Below, in pieces: positions 1-8,367 of a stretch of 23,375 nucleotides of DNA (positions within the stretch are counted from its first letter, which is position 1; the number at the start of each line of letters is the position of its first letter). The DNA comes from CAZCBD01 sp964496755. GTDB lineage: Bacteria > Bacteroidota > Ignavibacteria > Ignavibacteriales > Melioribacteraceae. The notes beneath the pieces were generated by a model that saw only the letters and a program-made list of their open reading frames with translations, did no database searches and was not told the origin of the DNA. The DNA lies in the NCBI GenBank assembly GCA_964496755.1, contig CAZCBD010000019.1, positions 1-23,375 on the forward strand. The letters are read 5' to 3'. The translations under genes and the position numbers were made by a program.

Positions 1-2398
1 TTTGATTTTTGAAACTAACTCTAAATTTATTGCAAGTAGTATAGTTTTTATTTTTATTGATTAAATTATCTTGGACTTCTGAAAAATAAAATTTATCGTT
101 AATTAATAAAAAATATTCACCCGAATTTAAAAAATTCTTCGTTGAAGAAATCTCAAACCGCCTATCTCCAACTTGCAATTCCCATCCGGCAATATTGACT
201 GCAGTTAAATCATTATTGTATATTTCAATGAATGAAGATTTAGCTTCCGAGCTTTCAAATAGAATTTCGTTAATAACTACATTATTTTTTTTATTTATTA
301 TTTCATCTATCGAATTTTTTCTTCCAAAAGTATTTCCTGAATTTGAAAGAGAGTGATGAATAAACACATTCCCAACTAATTTTATTTCGATAGAAAAATC
401 CTGCGGACAATATATTTTATCATCAAAACAAATATCATCAATTTCATTCCCCAATGGCGAAACCAATATTAATTCATCTTTGCTGTTAGAAAAGAGGAAA
501 TCTTGTTTCGAATAATTATCTTTAATATTAAATTTTTGAATATCAAAATTATTTGAAATCAGAGTAACATACTTATGCGAAGAAAGAAATAAATCCTTTT
601 CTATTTTTATTGTTTTAAAATTATTTTCAGAAATAATTTCCCACCCTCGCATATTAATAGTTACATCAGAATTATTATAAACTTCAATTGCAAATGATTT
701 TTTATCTTTACTGTTGAAAAAAATCTCGGAAATTCTAACAACACCTTTCTTATATTTTTTTTCAAAAACATACTCCCAAAGATTATTTTTCTTCAAGTAA
801 TCCTTTTCCGAATTAATTTCGACTCTAAATTTTTCATTACCGAAGACCAAAATATTCCCCAATGTTTTGTTAAAACTTTCACCTGCTGCAAGCCGAGTAA
901 TATTATAAACATACAGGAGTAAATCATTTTTCAAAACTCTCACTTCAACATTTTTCATCAATCTGAAACCAACATTTTTTATGCTGAAAAAAATAGAAGC
1001 CTCACCTTTTTTATTGCTTAACACATACGCCGTATCAATAGCAACATCATAATTATATTTTTCTATCGAATTAACAAACCCGGGTGTACTTTGCTCAATA
1101 TTTTCCGACTGTTTCCAATTGCTAGTATCACAAGTAGCTAAAGATGAATTTAATCTTTCTATGGAAAAACCTTTCTTAAAATTTCTATTCCTATAGAAAA
1201 GGCTATCGATAGTTCTTCCCCAATAATCTTTTATAATAAGTCCGTCATAATTATTGTTTAAAACACCAAAATCGAAAATCATAATCCGCGAGGGTATCTT
1301 TTGATGATGATAAATTATTGAGCTATCCTTTGCAAAAACCAAAAATGAATCGGGTGCTAATTTTATTTCTTCCTTAAACAAAGGAAACAAATCTCTTTTG
1401 GGCAACAAATCTGAAAATTTCCATCTTGCCAAGCAAACTGAATCGGCAGAAACATTTTTTAACTCGAACCATTCGGGTTCATTATTTTCAGGATTAAACA
1501 TCACTTCATTTATTTGCACAGCATTTTTAAAATATCCGCAATAAATAGTCGTATCCCTGCTATTGTTCAAGGTATCTTCATCTTGAGCAAATATATTTCG
1601 GACTTCAAGTTGACATTTAAAACCATCTAATAATAAATAGTTGTTAAATTCGGTTTTTATAGAATCCAGTGTATTTAAATTTAATTGTAACGAATCAATT
1701 ATTTGGGGTTCAGACTTATCTCCTAAAATTTTGATTAAATTAACTTGGAACTCGGCTTTTTCAATTCCATTATTAACTACCTTCAGGCCCACTTTTATTC
1801 TATTAGTTGAATCGAATATTTTTAAATAAATAGTTTTAACCTCAACATCATATTCCTTTGGTGAAATAGAGTTTTTCTTACCGGGCGTACCCATTTTGAA
1901 CTTTGAATTCCCCCAACTGTTGTCGCTAAAAGTAATTCGCTCATCCGAAATATCACTACCATTATTTGCCGTATATGTATAGCTGTCAATCAATTTACCG
2001 TTTTTATCAAATAATTTTAATTCACGGTTGCTACTATTCGACATCCCCGATGTTCCGAAAGCTTTGTCGGAAATTGTACAAACAATCAAGTTTTTATCTT
2101 CGGCAAGATTATAAATATTTTCGGAAAAAGAATAATCCCCTTCCAAAACAACACAATAAGCTTTTGGTGGCAATTTACTTTTTAAAAAGGGAAAAACTAT
2201 TTTATCTTTTTTTGATGAATAATATTGAATTGAAATACCCGTCAAATCTACCGTATCCTTGGCAGATACATTTACAATTTCAATAAATTCTGAATTTTTG
2301 TTTGAGGTTTTAAACATTATTTCGTTTAACCTTAAACTATCTTGCATCTGTCCGACTGAGATTTTAGTCAACAACAAAAGTATAATTATCTTTTTCAT
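1..2398 (-). CDS. Secreted protein with repeated lamin-tail (LTD) domains, 3' end cut by window edge
   Basis: Reading the minus strand from the ATG at 2396-2398 gives about 799 codons with no stop before the window edge, so the C-terminus is missing. The N-terminus (MKKIIILLLLTKISVGQ) is a signal peptide, so the product should leave the cytoplasm. Four similar segments begin near residues 22, 293, 553 and 706 with LNEIMF, INEVMF, ISEIFF and INEILF. Each is followed by an acidic FIEI/WFEL/AIEV/FIEI strand and a glycine/tryptophan strand such as GWEI or GWEL, which is the pattern of the LTD (lamin tail) fold. Between them, near residues 183-290 and 449-550, lie beta-rich spacers beginning YDVEV and YDVAI that resemble CARDB-type adhesion modules. 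LTD proteins in this phylum are usually surface or extracellular, often with a T9SS tail, which would lie outside the window. No catalytic motif is visible. Role inferred: surface structural or binding protein. Reading frame and domains are solid; function is unknown. Confidence 0.82.
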   Translation of the reverse strand, partial: MKKIIILLLLTKISVGQMQDSLRLNEIMFKTSNKNSEFIEIVNVSAKDTVDLTGISIQYYSSKKDKIVFPFLKSKLPPKAYCVVLEGDYSFSENIYNLAEDKNLIVCTISDKAFGTSGMSNSSNRELKLFDKNGKLIDSYTYTANNGSDISDERITFSDNSWGNSKFKMGTPGKKNSISPKEYDVEVKTIYLKIFDSTNRIKVGLKVVNNGIEKAEFQVNLIKILGDKSEPQIIDSLQLNLNTLDSIKTEFNNYLLLDGFKCQLEVRNIFAQDEDTLNNSRDTTIYCGYFKNAVQINEVMFNPENNEPEWFELKNVSADSVCLARWKFSDLLPKRDLFPLFKEEIKLAPDSFLVFAKDSSIIYHHQKIPSRIMIFDFGVLNNNYDGLIIKDYWGRTIDSLFYRNRNFKKGFSIERLNSSLATCDTSNWKQSENIEQSTPGFVNSIEKYNYDVAIDTAYVLSNKKGEASIFFSIKNVGFRLMKNVEVRVLKNDLLLYVYNITRLAAGESFNKTLGNILVFGNEKFRVEINSEKDYLKKNNLWEYVFEKKYKKGVVRISEIFFNSKDKKSFAIEVYNNSDVTINMRGWEIISENNFKTIKIEKDLFLSSHKYVTLISNNFDIQKFNIKDNYSKQDFLFSNSKDELILVSPLGNEIDDICFDDKIYCPQDFSIEIKLVGNVFIHHSLSNSGNTFGRKNSIDEIINKKNNVVINEILFESSEAKSSFIEIYNNDLTAVNIAGWELQVGDRRFEISSTKNFLNSGEYFLLINDKFYFSEVQDNLINKNKNYTTCNKFRVSFKNQ

Positions 2399-2450
2399 CC
2401 CAAAGCCTTAAAAAATTTTTTATAAAGAATTTTAAAAAATTTTTAATTAC

Positions 2451-2458
2451 TATATTTG
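2451..2458 (+). promoter_or_regulatory. Candidate Bacteroidota-type -7 element upstream of the SpoIID gene
   Basis: TATATTTG matches the Bacteroidota -7 consensus TAnnTTTG exactly and ends 28 bases before the ATG at 2487. No clear TTG -33 element is visible at the expected distance, so this is only half a promoter by sequence. It lies in the 88-base, very AT-rich divergent gap between the LTD gene (minus) and the SpoIID gene (plus). Confidence 0.4.
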
Positions 2459-2486
2459 TATTATAAAAAAAACGGATAAAGAGTCA

Positions 2487-3815
2487 ATGAAAGAGCCCAA
2501 AATAAATATCGGAATAATTTCCGGAAAAGAAATAAACTTTGTGTTACACGGGAAATTTTTAATTGAAAATTCCGATCGAATTTATAGCGGTATATTCAAA
2601 GCCAAACGTGACGGTGAAAATATTATAATAACTCAGAATAAAATATTTTTAGATGTAAAAAATGATATTGTTTTTTACCCTTCCAATTTTGATGAAGAAT
2701 CTTTTGTATTGAAAAATGTAATCATCGGACAAAATTTTCATTGGGAACAAAAGGAGAAAGAAAGTTTCAGCGGTTCGCTCAGATTAAAATCCGATGGTAA
2801 TAACATCCATGCAATTAACACTCTTCCTTTGGAAAATTATTTAACTTCAGTAATTTCATCGGAAATGAATCCTGATGCATCTATTGAATTTTTAAAAGCC
2901 CACGCAGTAATTTCCAGAAGTTGGCTTTTGGCCCAATTAAAAAGTAAACAAGCAAAAAACCTTAGTCCCCAAATAGAAACGGAAAATGAAATCATAAAGT
3001 GGTATGATAGAACCGAACATACGCTGTTCGATGTTTGTGCCGATGATCATTGCCAAAGATATCAAGGTATTTCAAAAGTTCACAACAATGCTGCTATTGA
3101 AGCTGTTCACAAAACCCGTGGAATTGTTTTGGAATATAACAATGAAATCTGTGACGCACGATTCTCGAAATGTTGCGGTGGTATTACCGAATCTTTCGAA
3201 AATGTTTGGGCTGATACCAACATACCTTATTTAACATCTAAACCCGATTATAAGTTTGCACCGGATAATTATAATACAAATTTTGATGTTGAACAAAATG
3301 CTCGTAGATGGATAATGCGAACTCCCATTTCGTTTTGTAATTGCGATAATGACGAAGTGCTTTCTCATGTTTTAACAGCTTCCGATATTCAAACTAAAGA
3401 TTTCTACAGATGGAAAGTTGAATATTCTCAAGAGGAAATTTCAAAAATAATTTTCGATAAAACTAAAATCGATTTCGGTTTTATTTTGGATTTAATTCCA
3501 GTTAAGCGGGGTAAATCTTCACGAATTATAAAATTAAAAATCATCGGTTCCAAGCGTTCAATTACCATCGGCAAGGAATTGGAAATAAGACGCGTACTTT
3601 CGAAACATCACTTATATTCCTCTGCATTTGTTGTTGACAAGGAATGTGACGAAAACAAAGTCCCAATTAAATTTACCCTTTACGGTGCCGGATGGGGGCA
3701 CGGAGTAGGCCTTTGCCAGATTGGTGCTGCGGTAATGGGAGAAAAGGGTTATGCCTTCGATGAGATTCTATCTCATTATTTTTCTAATACAAGACTAAAA
3801 AAAATATACGAATGA
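2487..3815 (+). CDS. SpoIID/LytB domain protein, probable peptidoglycan lytic transglycosylase
   Basis: A 442-residue protein of the SpoIID/LytB (amidase enhancer) family. SpoIID cleaves glycan strands lacking stem peptides; LytB-type relatives stimulate amidases. Family landmarks are LPLENYLTSVISSEM (113-127, with E126 at the position of the catalytic glutamate of SpoIID), KAHAVISRSWLL (137-148), the KTRGIVLEY segment near 209, SKCCGGITE (227-235), and the C-terminal GAGWGHGVGLCQIGA (from about 400). H178, C184 and C189, with H188 nearby, lie where Clostridioides SpoIID carries a His/Cys zinc site, so metal binding is plausible. The ATG at 2487 gives no signal peptide, and no earlier in-frame start was found. 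Its last codons overlap the ATG of the glycosyltransferase (ATGA), so the two are translationally coupled. In a non-sporulating bacterium a role in cell-wall remodelling is likely. Family assignment is firm; substrate is inferred. Confidence 0.9.
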   Translation: MKEPKINIGIISGKEINFVLHGKFLIENSDRIYSGIFKAKRDGENIIITQNKIFLDVKNDIVFYPSNFDEESFVLKNVIIGQNFHWEQKEKESFSGSLRLKSDGNNIHAINTLPLENYLTSVISSEMNPDASIEFLKAHAVISRSWLLAQLKSKQAKNLSPQIETENEIIKWYDRTEHTLFDVCADDHCQRYQGISKVHNNAAIEAVHKTRGIVLEYNNEICDARFSKCCGGITESFENVWADTNIPYLTSKPDYKFAPDNYNTNFDVEQNARRWIMRTPISFCNCDNDEVLSHVLTASDIQTKDFYRWKVEYSQEEISKIIFDKTKIDFGFILDLIPVKRGKSSRIIKLKIIGSKRSITIGKELEIRRVLSKHHLYSSAFVVDKECDENKVPIKFTLYGAGWGHGVGLCQIGAAVMGEKGYAFDEILSHYFSNTRLKKIYE

Positions 3816-4927
3816 AAATTTTGATTTCATGCTTATCCGAAAGTTGGGGTGGAATGGAGATGTACACTCTAACAACAATTGATCAGCTAATTAAAAACGG
3901 CCTAACCCCCTCTTTGCTTTGCGTTAAAAACTCAAGAATTTATAACGAGGCTAAGCATTTTAATGTAAAAATATTTACTGTTGAAAGTGTAGCATATTTT
4001 CAACCTGCGGCAATAAAGAAATTAATGTTGATCTTTAAAAAAAACCAATTCGACATAATTCACTCTCATGCTTCAAAGGATTTGTGGTTATTATCGCCGG
4101 CTTTGTTTTTAATTCGTAGCACTGCTAAATTATTTCTAACAAAACATGTCGGTTCATTTGTTGTTAAAAAAGATTTGCTTCACAAATTAATTTATAAAAG
4201 ATTAACTGCAGCTTTTGCAATTTCAAATGTCATTAAACAAAATTTAATTGATACTTGTCCGCTTAAAAGCGAGAAAATTAAACTACTTCACGATGCTATT
4301 GATACCCAAAAATTCAACCCCTCTCTTTTTGACAAACAATTATCAAGAAAGGAATTTAACTTTTCCGATTCGGAAATCTCAATTGGAATGATGGCACGAT
4401 TTAGCCCCGGTAAAGGTCATGAAGAATTTCTTGAAGCGGCACATATTTTGTGCTCAAAATATTCAAACTTAAAATTTTTAATTATTGGTGAACCCAGCAA
4501 AGGTGAATCGGAATACGGTAAAAAAATTGAAAAGTTATCAAACAAATTGAACCTTTCCGGGAAAATTATTTTTACAGGCTATCGCACCGATATACCTTTT
4601 GTTTTGTCGGCATTAAATATTTTTGCTTTTCCATCTCATGCCGAAGCTTTCGGGTTGGCTTTAGTAGAAGCAATGTCTATGGAATTACCTGTTGTTTGCT
4701 CTAATTCCGATGGTGTTTTGGATATCAATATTGATAACATTACAGGATATTTTTTTGAAAAGGGAAATGCAACATCTCTGGCAGAAAAACTTGAGCTTCT
4801 AATTGAATCCGAACAAAAGAGATTTAAATTCGGCAAAGCTGCAAGAAATCATGTGATTTCTAATTTCGATTTATCGGTTGCTACTTTCAAAACTATTAAT
4901 CTTTACAAAGAATATCTTAGAAAATAA
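3812..4927 (+). CDS. Glycosyltransferase, GT4 family (GT-B fold)
   Basis: A 371-residue cytoplasmic or membrane-associated glycosyltransferase that should transfer a sugar from a nucleotide donor, probably in surface polysaccharide or glycolipid synthesis. The N-terminal Rossmann half carries a GGMEMY acceptor-side loop (13-18) and the HSHASKD segment (84-90). The C-terminal half has the family's donor site: GMMARFSPGKGHEEFLEA (192-209, with R196 and K201 at the usual phosphate-binding positions), IIFTGYRTDIP, and the EX7E motif E278-E286 inside HAEAFGLALVEA. Length is normal for GT4. The start overlaps the stop of the SpoIID gene by four bases, so the pair is one operon. This arrangement suggests a link to the cell envelope, but donor and acceptor cannot be read from the sequence. 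WaaG/PelF-like and other GT4 members look alike at this level. Confidence 0.9.
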   Translation: MKILISCLSESWGGMEMYTLTTIDQLIKNGLTPSLLCVKNSRIYNEAKHFNVKIFTVESVAYFQPAAIKKLMLIFKKNQFDIIHSHASKDLWLLSPALFLIRSTAKLFLTKHVGSFVVKKDLLHKLIYKRLTAAFAISNVIKQNLIDTCPLKSEKIKLLHDAIDTQKFNPSLFDKQLSRKEFNFSDSEISIGMMARFSPGKGHEEFLEAAHILCSKYSNLKFLIIGEPSKGESEYGKKIEKLSNKLNLSGKIIFTGYRTDIPFVLSALNIFAFPSHAEAFGLALVEAMSMELPVVCSNSDGVLDINIDNITGYFFEKGNATSLAEKLELLIESEQKRFKFGKAARNHVISNFDLSVATFKTINLYKEYLRK

Positions 4928-5043
4928 TTTTGATTTGTAAAAGTAATTTATTTTGTTTGAACTGTCTTTCATAAGAAAAAAGATTTCAAGTAAAAAAAAT
5001 CGCTTAAAAAAATAATTTCGTTAAACTCTGAAAATAACGTTGA

Positions 5044-6303
5044 ATGATTGAAATAAAAGAAAAAAAAGAAGAAAAAGCCATTTTAGTTGCAGTAAAAAAT
5101 TCACAAACTTCTCCTGAAAAAGTTGAAGAATACTTGAGTGAATTGGAAATGCTTGCAAAAACCGCAGGTGCCGAAACAATATTGAAAATTGTTCAAGAAA
5201 GAAGCCGGATAGATTCAGCATATTATATTGGAAAAGGTAAAGCAGAAGAAATTGCCGAACTGGCGGAAATGAATGAAGTGGATTTAATTATTTTCGATGA
5301 TGACCTAAGTCCTAACCAAGTTAGAAATTTGGAAAAATTAATTGAACGTAAAATTATTGACCGCAGTGGTTTAATTCTAGATATTTTCGCACTTCATGCA
5401 AGAACTAAAGAATCGAAAACACAAGTAGAATTAGCACAACTTCAATATATATTGCCGCGCCTAACGCGAATGTGGACCCATCTTTCGAAACAGCACGGGG
5501 GCATCGGAACCAAAGGGCCCGGTGAAACACAAATCGAAACCGACCGCAGATTAATTAGAACCAGGATTGCCAAATTAAAAGAGACTCTTAAAAAAATCGA
5601 ATCGCAACAAATTACCAAAAGTCAAGAGAGAAAAAATTTTTTAACCGCCAGTTTGGTCGGATACACAAATGCCGGAAAATCAACCCTCTTAAATCTTTTA
5701 ACTGAATCCGACGTTTTAGCTGAAAATAAACTATTTGCCACTCTCGATTCAACTACCCGCATTTTTGATTTGGAATCTGCAAAAAAAATCTTAATCAGCG
5801 ATACCGTAGGATTTATTCGTAAGCTACCGCATCATCTTGTTGCATCGTTTAAAAGCACGTTAAACGTAGTTAAACAATCCGATGTAATTTTAAATGTTAT
5901 TGATATAACAAATCCTTTTTTTGAAGATCACATTGCCGTTGTTAACAAAATTTTAAACGAACTGGATTGCGATAAAAAACAACGGCTTTGGATTTTTAAT
6001 AAAGTTGATGCACTTGAAAATAAATCGATTATTAACATGATTCGCACTAAATTTGAAAATCCTATTTTCATTTCCTCAAAAAGAGGCATAAATATTTCCG
6101 AACTTAAAGACAATCTATTAAAGATATTTGATAAATATGAAAGTGAATACAATTTTAAGATTCGAGTTGAAAAAACCAAACAAATAGCAATGATTCATTC
6201 ACTTGGAACCGTATTGAATATTGAATACGATGATGAATTTGCAAAAATCAGCTTTCGGATGAATAAATTAAATTATAGTAAACTACTGAAATCTCTTTCA
6301 TAA
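5044..6303 (+). CDS. hflX: GTPase HflX
   Basis: A 419-residue HflX-type translational GTPase. HflX binds the 50S subunit and splits stalled or stressed 70S ribosomes. The N-terminal HflX domain (about 10-185) contains YYIGKGKAEE (60-69) and the diagnostic GIGTKGPGETQIETDRR (153-169), followed by a coiled-coil region. The G domain has G1 GYTNAGKST (206-214), a G2 threonine in the ATLDSTTR stretch (232-239), G3 DTVGF (253-257) followed by the typical KLPHHLVASFKST, and G4 NKVD (319-322). The C-terminal domain is present and length is normal. The chosen ATG at 5044 has no strong Shine-Dalgarno, as is common in Bacteroidota-like genomes. It lies 116 bases after the glycosyltransferase and may have its own promoter, though none was recognised. 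It is not next to hfq, as it is in enterobacteria. Identification is secure. Confidence 0.97.
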   Translation: MIEIKEKKEEKAILVAVKNSQTSPEKVEEYLSELEMLAKTAGAETILKIVQERSRIDSAYYIGKGKAEEIAELAEMNEVDLIIFDDDLSPNQVRNLEKLIERKIIDRSGLILDIFALHARTKESKTQVELAQLQYILPRLTRMWTHLSKQHGGIGTKGPGETQIETDRRLIRTRIAKLKETLKKIESQQITKSQERKNFLTASLVGYTNAGKSTLLNLLTESDVLAENKLFATLDSTTRIFDLESAKKILISDTVGFIRKLPHHLVASFKSTLNVVKQSDVILNVIDITNPFFEDHIAVVNKILNELDCDKKQRLWIFNKVDALENKSIINMIRTKFENPIFISSKRGINISELKDNLLKIFDKYESEYNFKIRVEKTKQIAMIHSLGTVLNIEYDDEFAKISFRMNKLNYSKLLKSLS

Positions 6304-6396
6304 TTCCCTTTCAATCAGAAGTTTTTTTTAATTCTATAACATTAAAAAAAATATACTGCCTCCGATAATAGTCGCAATTAAAAAACAGAGCAAAAA

Positions 6397-6768
6397 ATGA
6401 TTGAAATTAAAATCCCGACCGATGAAGCAGCAATGTTACTGTTTGAAAGGATGCAATACGAATTGGAGCTGAGAATAATAGCAGGAACGTTTGCCGATAA
6501 TATTCATTTAAACCATTTAAATTATAAAGATCTACTACAGATAGCTGAAACATCCGCCTTCGATATTATATTTCTTTTACCGGCGGAAGTTTTTCACGAA
6601 AAAAATAACTTGCCTGAAATAATTTCCTCGTCAATCAAATCATTAGCAAAAAAACTTGGAGTTATAGAATTCAGTTTCTATCCGGTGGAACGAGCCAAGA
6701 AAATTGTCGATAAAATTGCAAGCTATCTTAATTTTGCGGATTCAAATCGCACATTTCTCTCTAATTAG
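6397..6768 (+). CDS. Small conserved-looking protein of unknown function
   Basis: A 123-residue soluble protein that I do not recognise. It has no signal peptide, membrane segment or cysteine cluster. It starts MIEIKIPTDEAAMLLFERMQ and alternates predicted helices and short strands (DIIFLLPAEVF, GVIEFSFYPVERAKKIVDK), so it is probably a compact alpha/beta fold. The product is mildly acidic and codon use matches its neighbours, which supports a real gene. It sits 93 bases downstream of hflX on the same strand and 140 bases before the lyase promoter region, so it could be the last gene of the hflX transcript. The start ATG has no clear ribosome-binding site, like the neighbouring hflX. No function is proposed. 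Confidence 0.65.
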   Translation: MIEIKIPTDEAAMLLFERMQYELELRIIAGTFADNIHLNHLNYKDLLQIAETSAFDIIFLLPAEVFHEKNNLPEIISSSIKSLAKKLGVIEFSFYPVERAKKIVDKIASYLNFADSNRTFLSN

Positions 6769-6771
6769 TTA

Positions 6772-6800
6772 AAGTCGACTAGCGTCGGCTTTCTAATTAT
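6772..6800 (+). terminator. Weak candidate terminator hairpin after the 123-residue gene
   Basis: AAGTCGAC (6772-6779) pairs with GTCGGCTT (6784-6791) through eight pairs including one G-U, with a four-base loop. It starts four bases after the TAG stop. The following tract (TCTAATTATAT) is only moderately T-rich, so termination would be weak. Confidence 0.4.
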
Positions 6801-6832
6801 ATAATTATTTTCACCCTAATTTCTTACAATAT

Positions 6833-6861
6833 TTGACAATATTCTTATTTTGATTTATATT
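6833..6861 (+). promoter_or_regulatory. Near-consensus sigma70-type promoter for the lyase gene
   Basis: TTGACA (6833-6838), exactly 17 bases, then TATATT (6856-6861): a perfect -35 and a five-of-six -10 at ideal spacing, about 47 bases upstream of the ATG at 6909. A Bacteroidota-type reading (TTTG at 6832-6835 about 20 bases before TATATTGT) also overlaps this stretch but matches less well at the -7. The ribosome-binding site GGAG lies just before the ATG. Expression of the lyase is therefore likely strong. Confidence 0.6.
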
Positions 6862-6908
6862 GTGAACTTTAATTTTATTACTTAATAATATTATAAGTTG
6901 GAGATATA

Positions 6909-8291
6909 ATGACAGAAAAGAAAAGAAGTTGGGCCGAACCATATAAAATAAAAATGGTTGAGCTTATTAAAATGACAACTCGCGAAGAAAGAGAACAGGC
7001 AATTAAAGAAGCCGGATATAACACTTTTTTATTGAAATCCGAAGATGTTTACATTGATCTATTAACCGATTCGGGCACTTCTGCAATGAGTGATCAACAA
7101 TGGGCAGGTCTGATGACAGGCGACGAAGCATATGCCGGTTCAAGAAACTTCTATCATTTAGAAAATACAATTCAAGACGTTTACGGCTATAAACATGTTG
7201 TACCTACTCATCAGGGACGCGGAGCAGAACATATAATTTCACAAATCTTAATTAAAGACGGTGATGTAATTCCGGGAAACATGTATTTTACAACAACAAA
7301 AGTTCACCAAGAATTAGCCGGTGGTAAATTTATCGATGTAATTTGCGACGAAGCTCATGATCCTGCAAATGAATATAAATTTAAAGGTGACGTTAATTTA
7401 GAAAAACTACAAAAAATAATTGATGAAACCGGTGCTGAAAAAATTCCTTATTTAGCTATTGCAACTACTGTAAATATGGCCGGCGGACAACCTATTTCAT
7501 TAAAAAACTTAAAAGCTCTTCGCGAAATAACAAATAAATACGGCATTAAAATCATTCACGATATGACTCGTGTTGCAGAAAACGCTTATATGATTAAACA
7601 ATACGAAGAAGGTTATGCCGATAAATCAATACGCGAAATCGTTCGTGAAATATGCGATCAAACCGATGGAGCCACAATGTCTTCCAAAAAAGATGCATTG
7701 GTAAATATCGGTGGTTTTCTTGCAGTAAATGATTTCGATACTTTTGATAAAGCAAGAAATATGGTTGTTGTTTACGAAGGTTTACATACTTACGGAGGTA
7801 TGGCCGGTAGAGATATGGAAGCTTTGGCAATTGGAATTAAAGAATCTGTTGATGAAGATCATATTAGAGCCAGAGTTGAACAAGTTAGATATTTGGGTAA
7901 TAAATTAATTGAAATGGGTGTGCCTTGCGTTAAACCTATTGGTACTCATGGTGTGTTTTTAGATGCAAAAGCTATTTTACCGCATTTAAGCCAAGATGAA
8001 TTCCCTGCTCAAACTTTGGCATCCGAAATTTATTTGGATTCCGGCGTTAGAACCATGGAACGTGGCGTTGTTTCTGCAGGAAGAAATCCTAAAACAGGCG
8101 AACATAACTATCCTAAATTAGAATTGGTTCGTGTAACTATTCCTCGTCGTGTTTATACTCAAGCCCATATGGATGTTGTTGCAGAATCTATTGAAGCTGT
8201 TTATAAAAACGCTAAAAATGTTAAAGGTTTGAAAATGGTTTATGAACCAAAATTACTTCGTTTCTTCCAAGCTAGGTTCGAAAAATTATAA
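6909..8291 (+). CDS. tpl: Tyrosine phenol-lyase-like PLP enzyme (beta-eliminating lyase)
   Basis: A 460-residue PLP enzyme of the tryptophanase/tyrosine phenol-lyase family (aspartate aminotransferase fold), cytoplasmic and tetrameric in known members. K261 in MSSKKD is the predicted PLP lysine; D218 and R221 in HDMTR, Y75 in DEAYAGS, and THQGRGAE (100-107) complete the cofactor site. Specificity residues favour tyrosine phenol-lyase. The segment is NMYFTTTKVHQE with F127/T128, matching F123/T124 of the Citrobacter enzyme, where tryptophanases have FDTTRGH. The later segment is TMERG with R385, matching R381, where tryptophanases have VEIG. All these positions keep a constant offset of four from the Citrobacter numbering. 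The predicted reaction is L-tyrosine to phenol, pyruvate and ammonia, reversible. A good GGAG site precedes the ATG. A terminator and an Lrp-type regulator follow immediately. Automated annotation may well call it tryptophanase; that is the main alternative. Confidence 0.85.
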   Translation: MTEKKRSWAEPYKIKMVELIKMTTREEREQAIKEAGYNTFLLKSEDVYIDLLTDSGTSAMSDQQWAGLMTGDEAYAGSRNFYHLENTIQDVYGYKHVVPTHQGRGAEHIISQILIKDGDVIPGNMYFTTTKVHQELAGGKFIDVICDEAHDPANEYKFKGDVNLEKLQKIIDETGAEKIPYLAIATTVNMAGGQPISLKNLKALREITNKYGIKIIHDMTRVAENAYMIKQYEEGYADKSIREIVREICDQTDGATMSSKKDALVNIGGFLAVNDFDTFDKARNMVVVYEGLHTYGGMAGRDMEALAIGIKESVDEDHIRARVEQVRYLGNKLIEMGVPCVKPIGTHGVFLDAKAILPHLSQDEFPAQTLASEIYLDSGVRTMERGVVSAGRNPKTGEHNYPKLELVRVTIPRRVYTQAHMDVVAESIEAVYKNAKNVKGLKMVYEPKLLRFFQARFEKL

Positions 8292-8315
8292 TTAATAAAT
8301 TATGCCTTTTATGAA

Positions 8316-8349
8316 GACATCTCTTATATTTAGAGGTGTCTTTTTTTTT
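8316..8349 (+). terminator. Rho-independent terminator after the lyase gene
   Basis: GACATCTCT (8316-8324) pairs with AGAGGTGTC (8332-8340) through nine pairs with one G-U and a seven-base loop, followed directly by nine T (8341-8349). It lies 24 bases after the lyase stop and just 18 bases before the Lrp-type start. It should therefore separate the two genes or reduce read-through into the regulator. Confidence 0.88.
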
Positions 8350-8367
8350 AACTATTAAAAGAATAAT

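Noticed and set aside
1641..2286. Plus-strand frames opposite the LTD gene
   Set aside because: They lie inside the long minus-strand gene with clear signal peptide and repeated domains; they are antisense shadows.
6909..8291. Tryptophanase (tnaA)
   Set aside because: The FTTT and MERG segments match tyrosine phenol-lyase; tryptophanases have FDTT and VEIG at these places.
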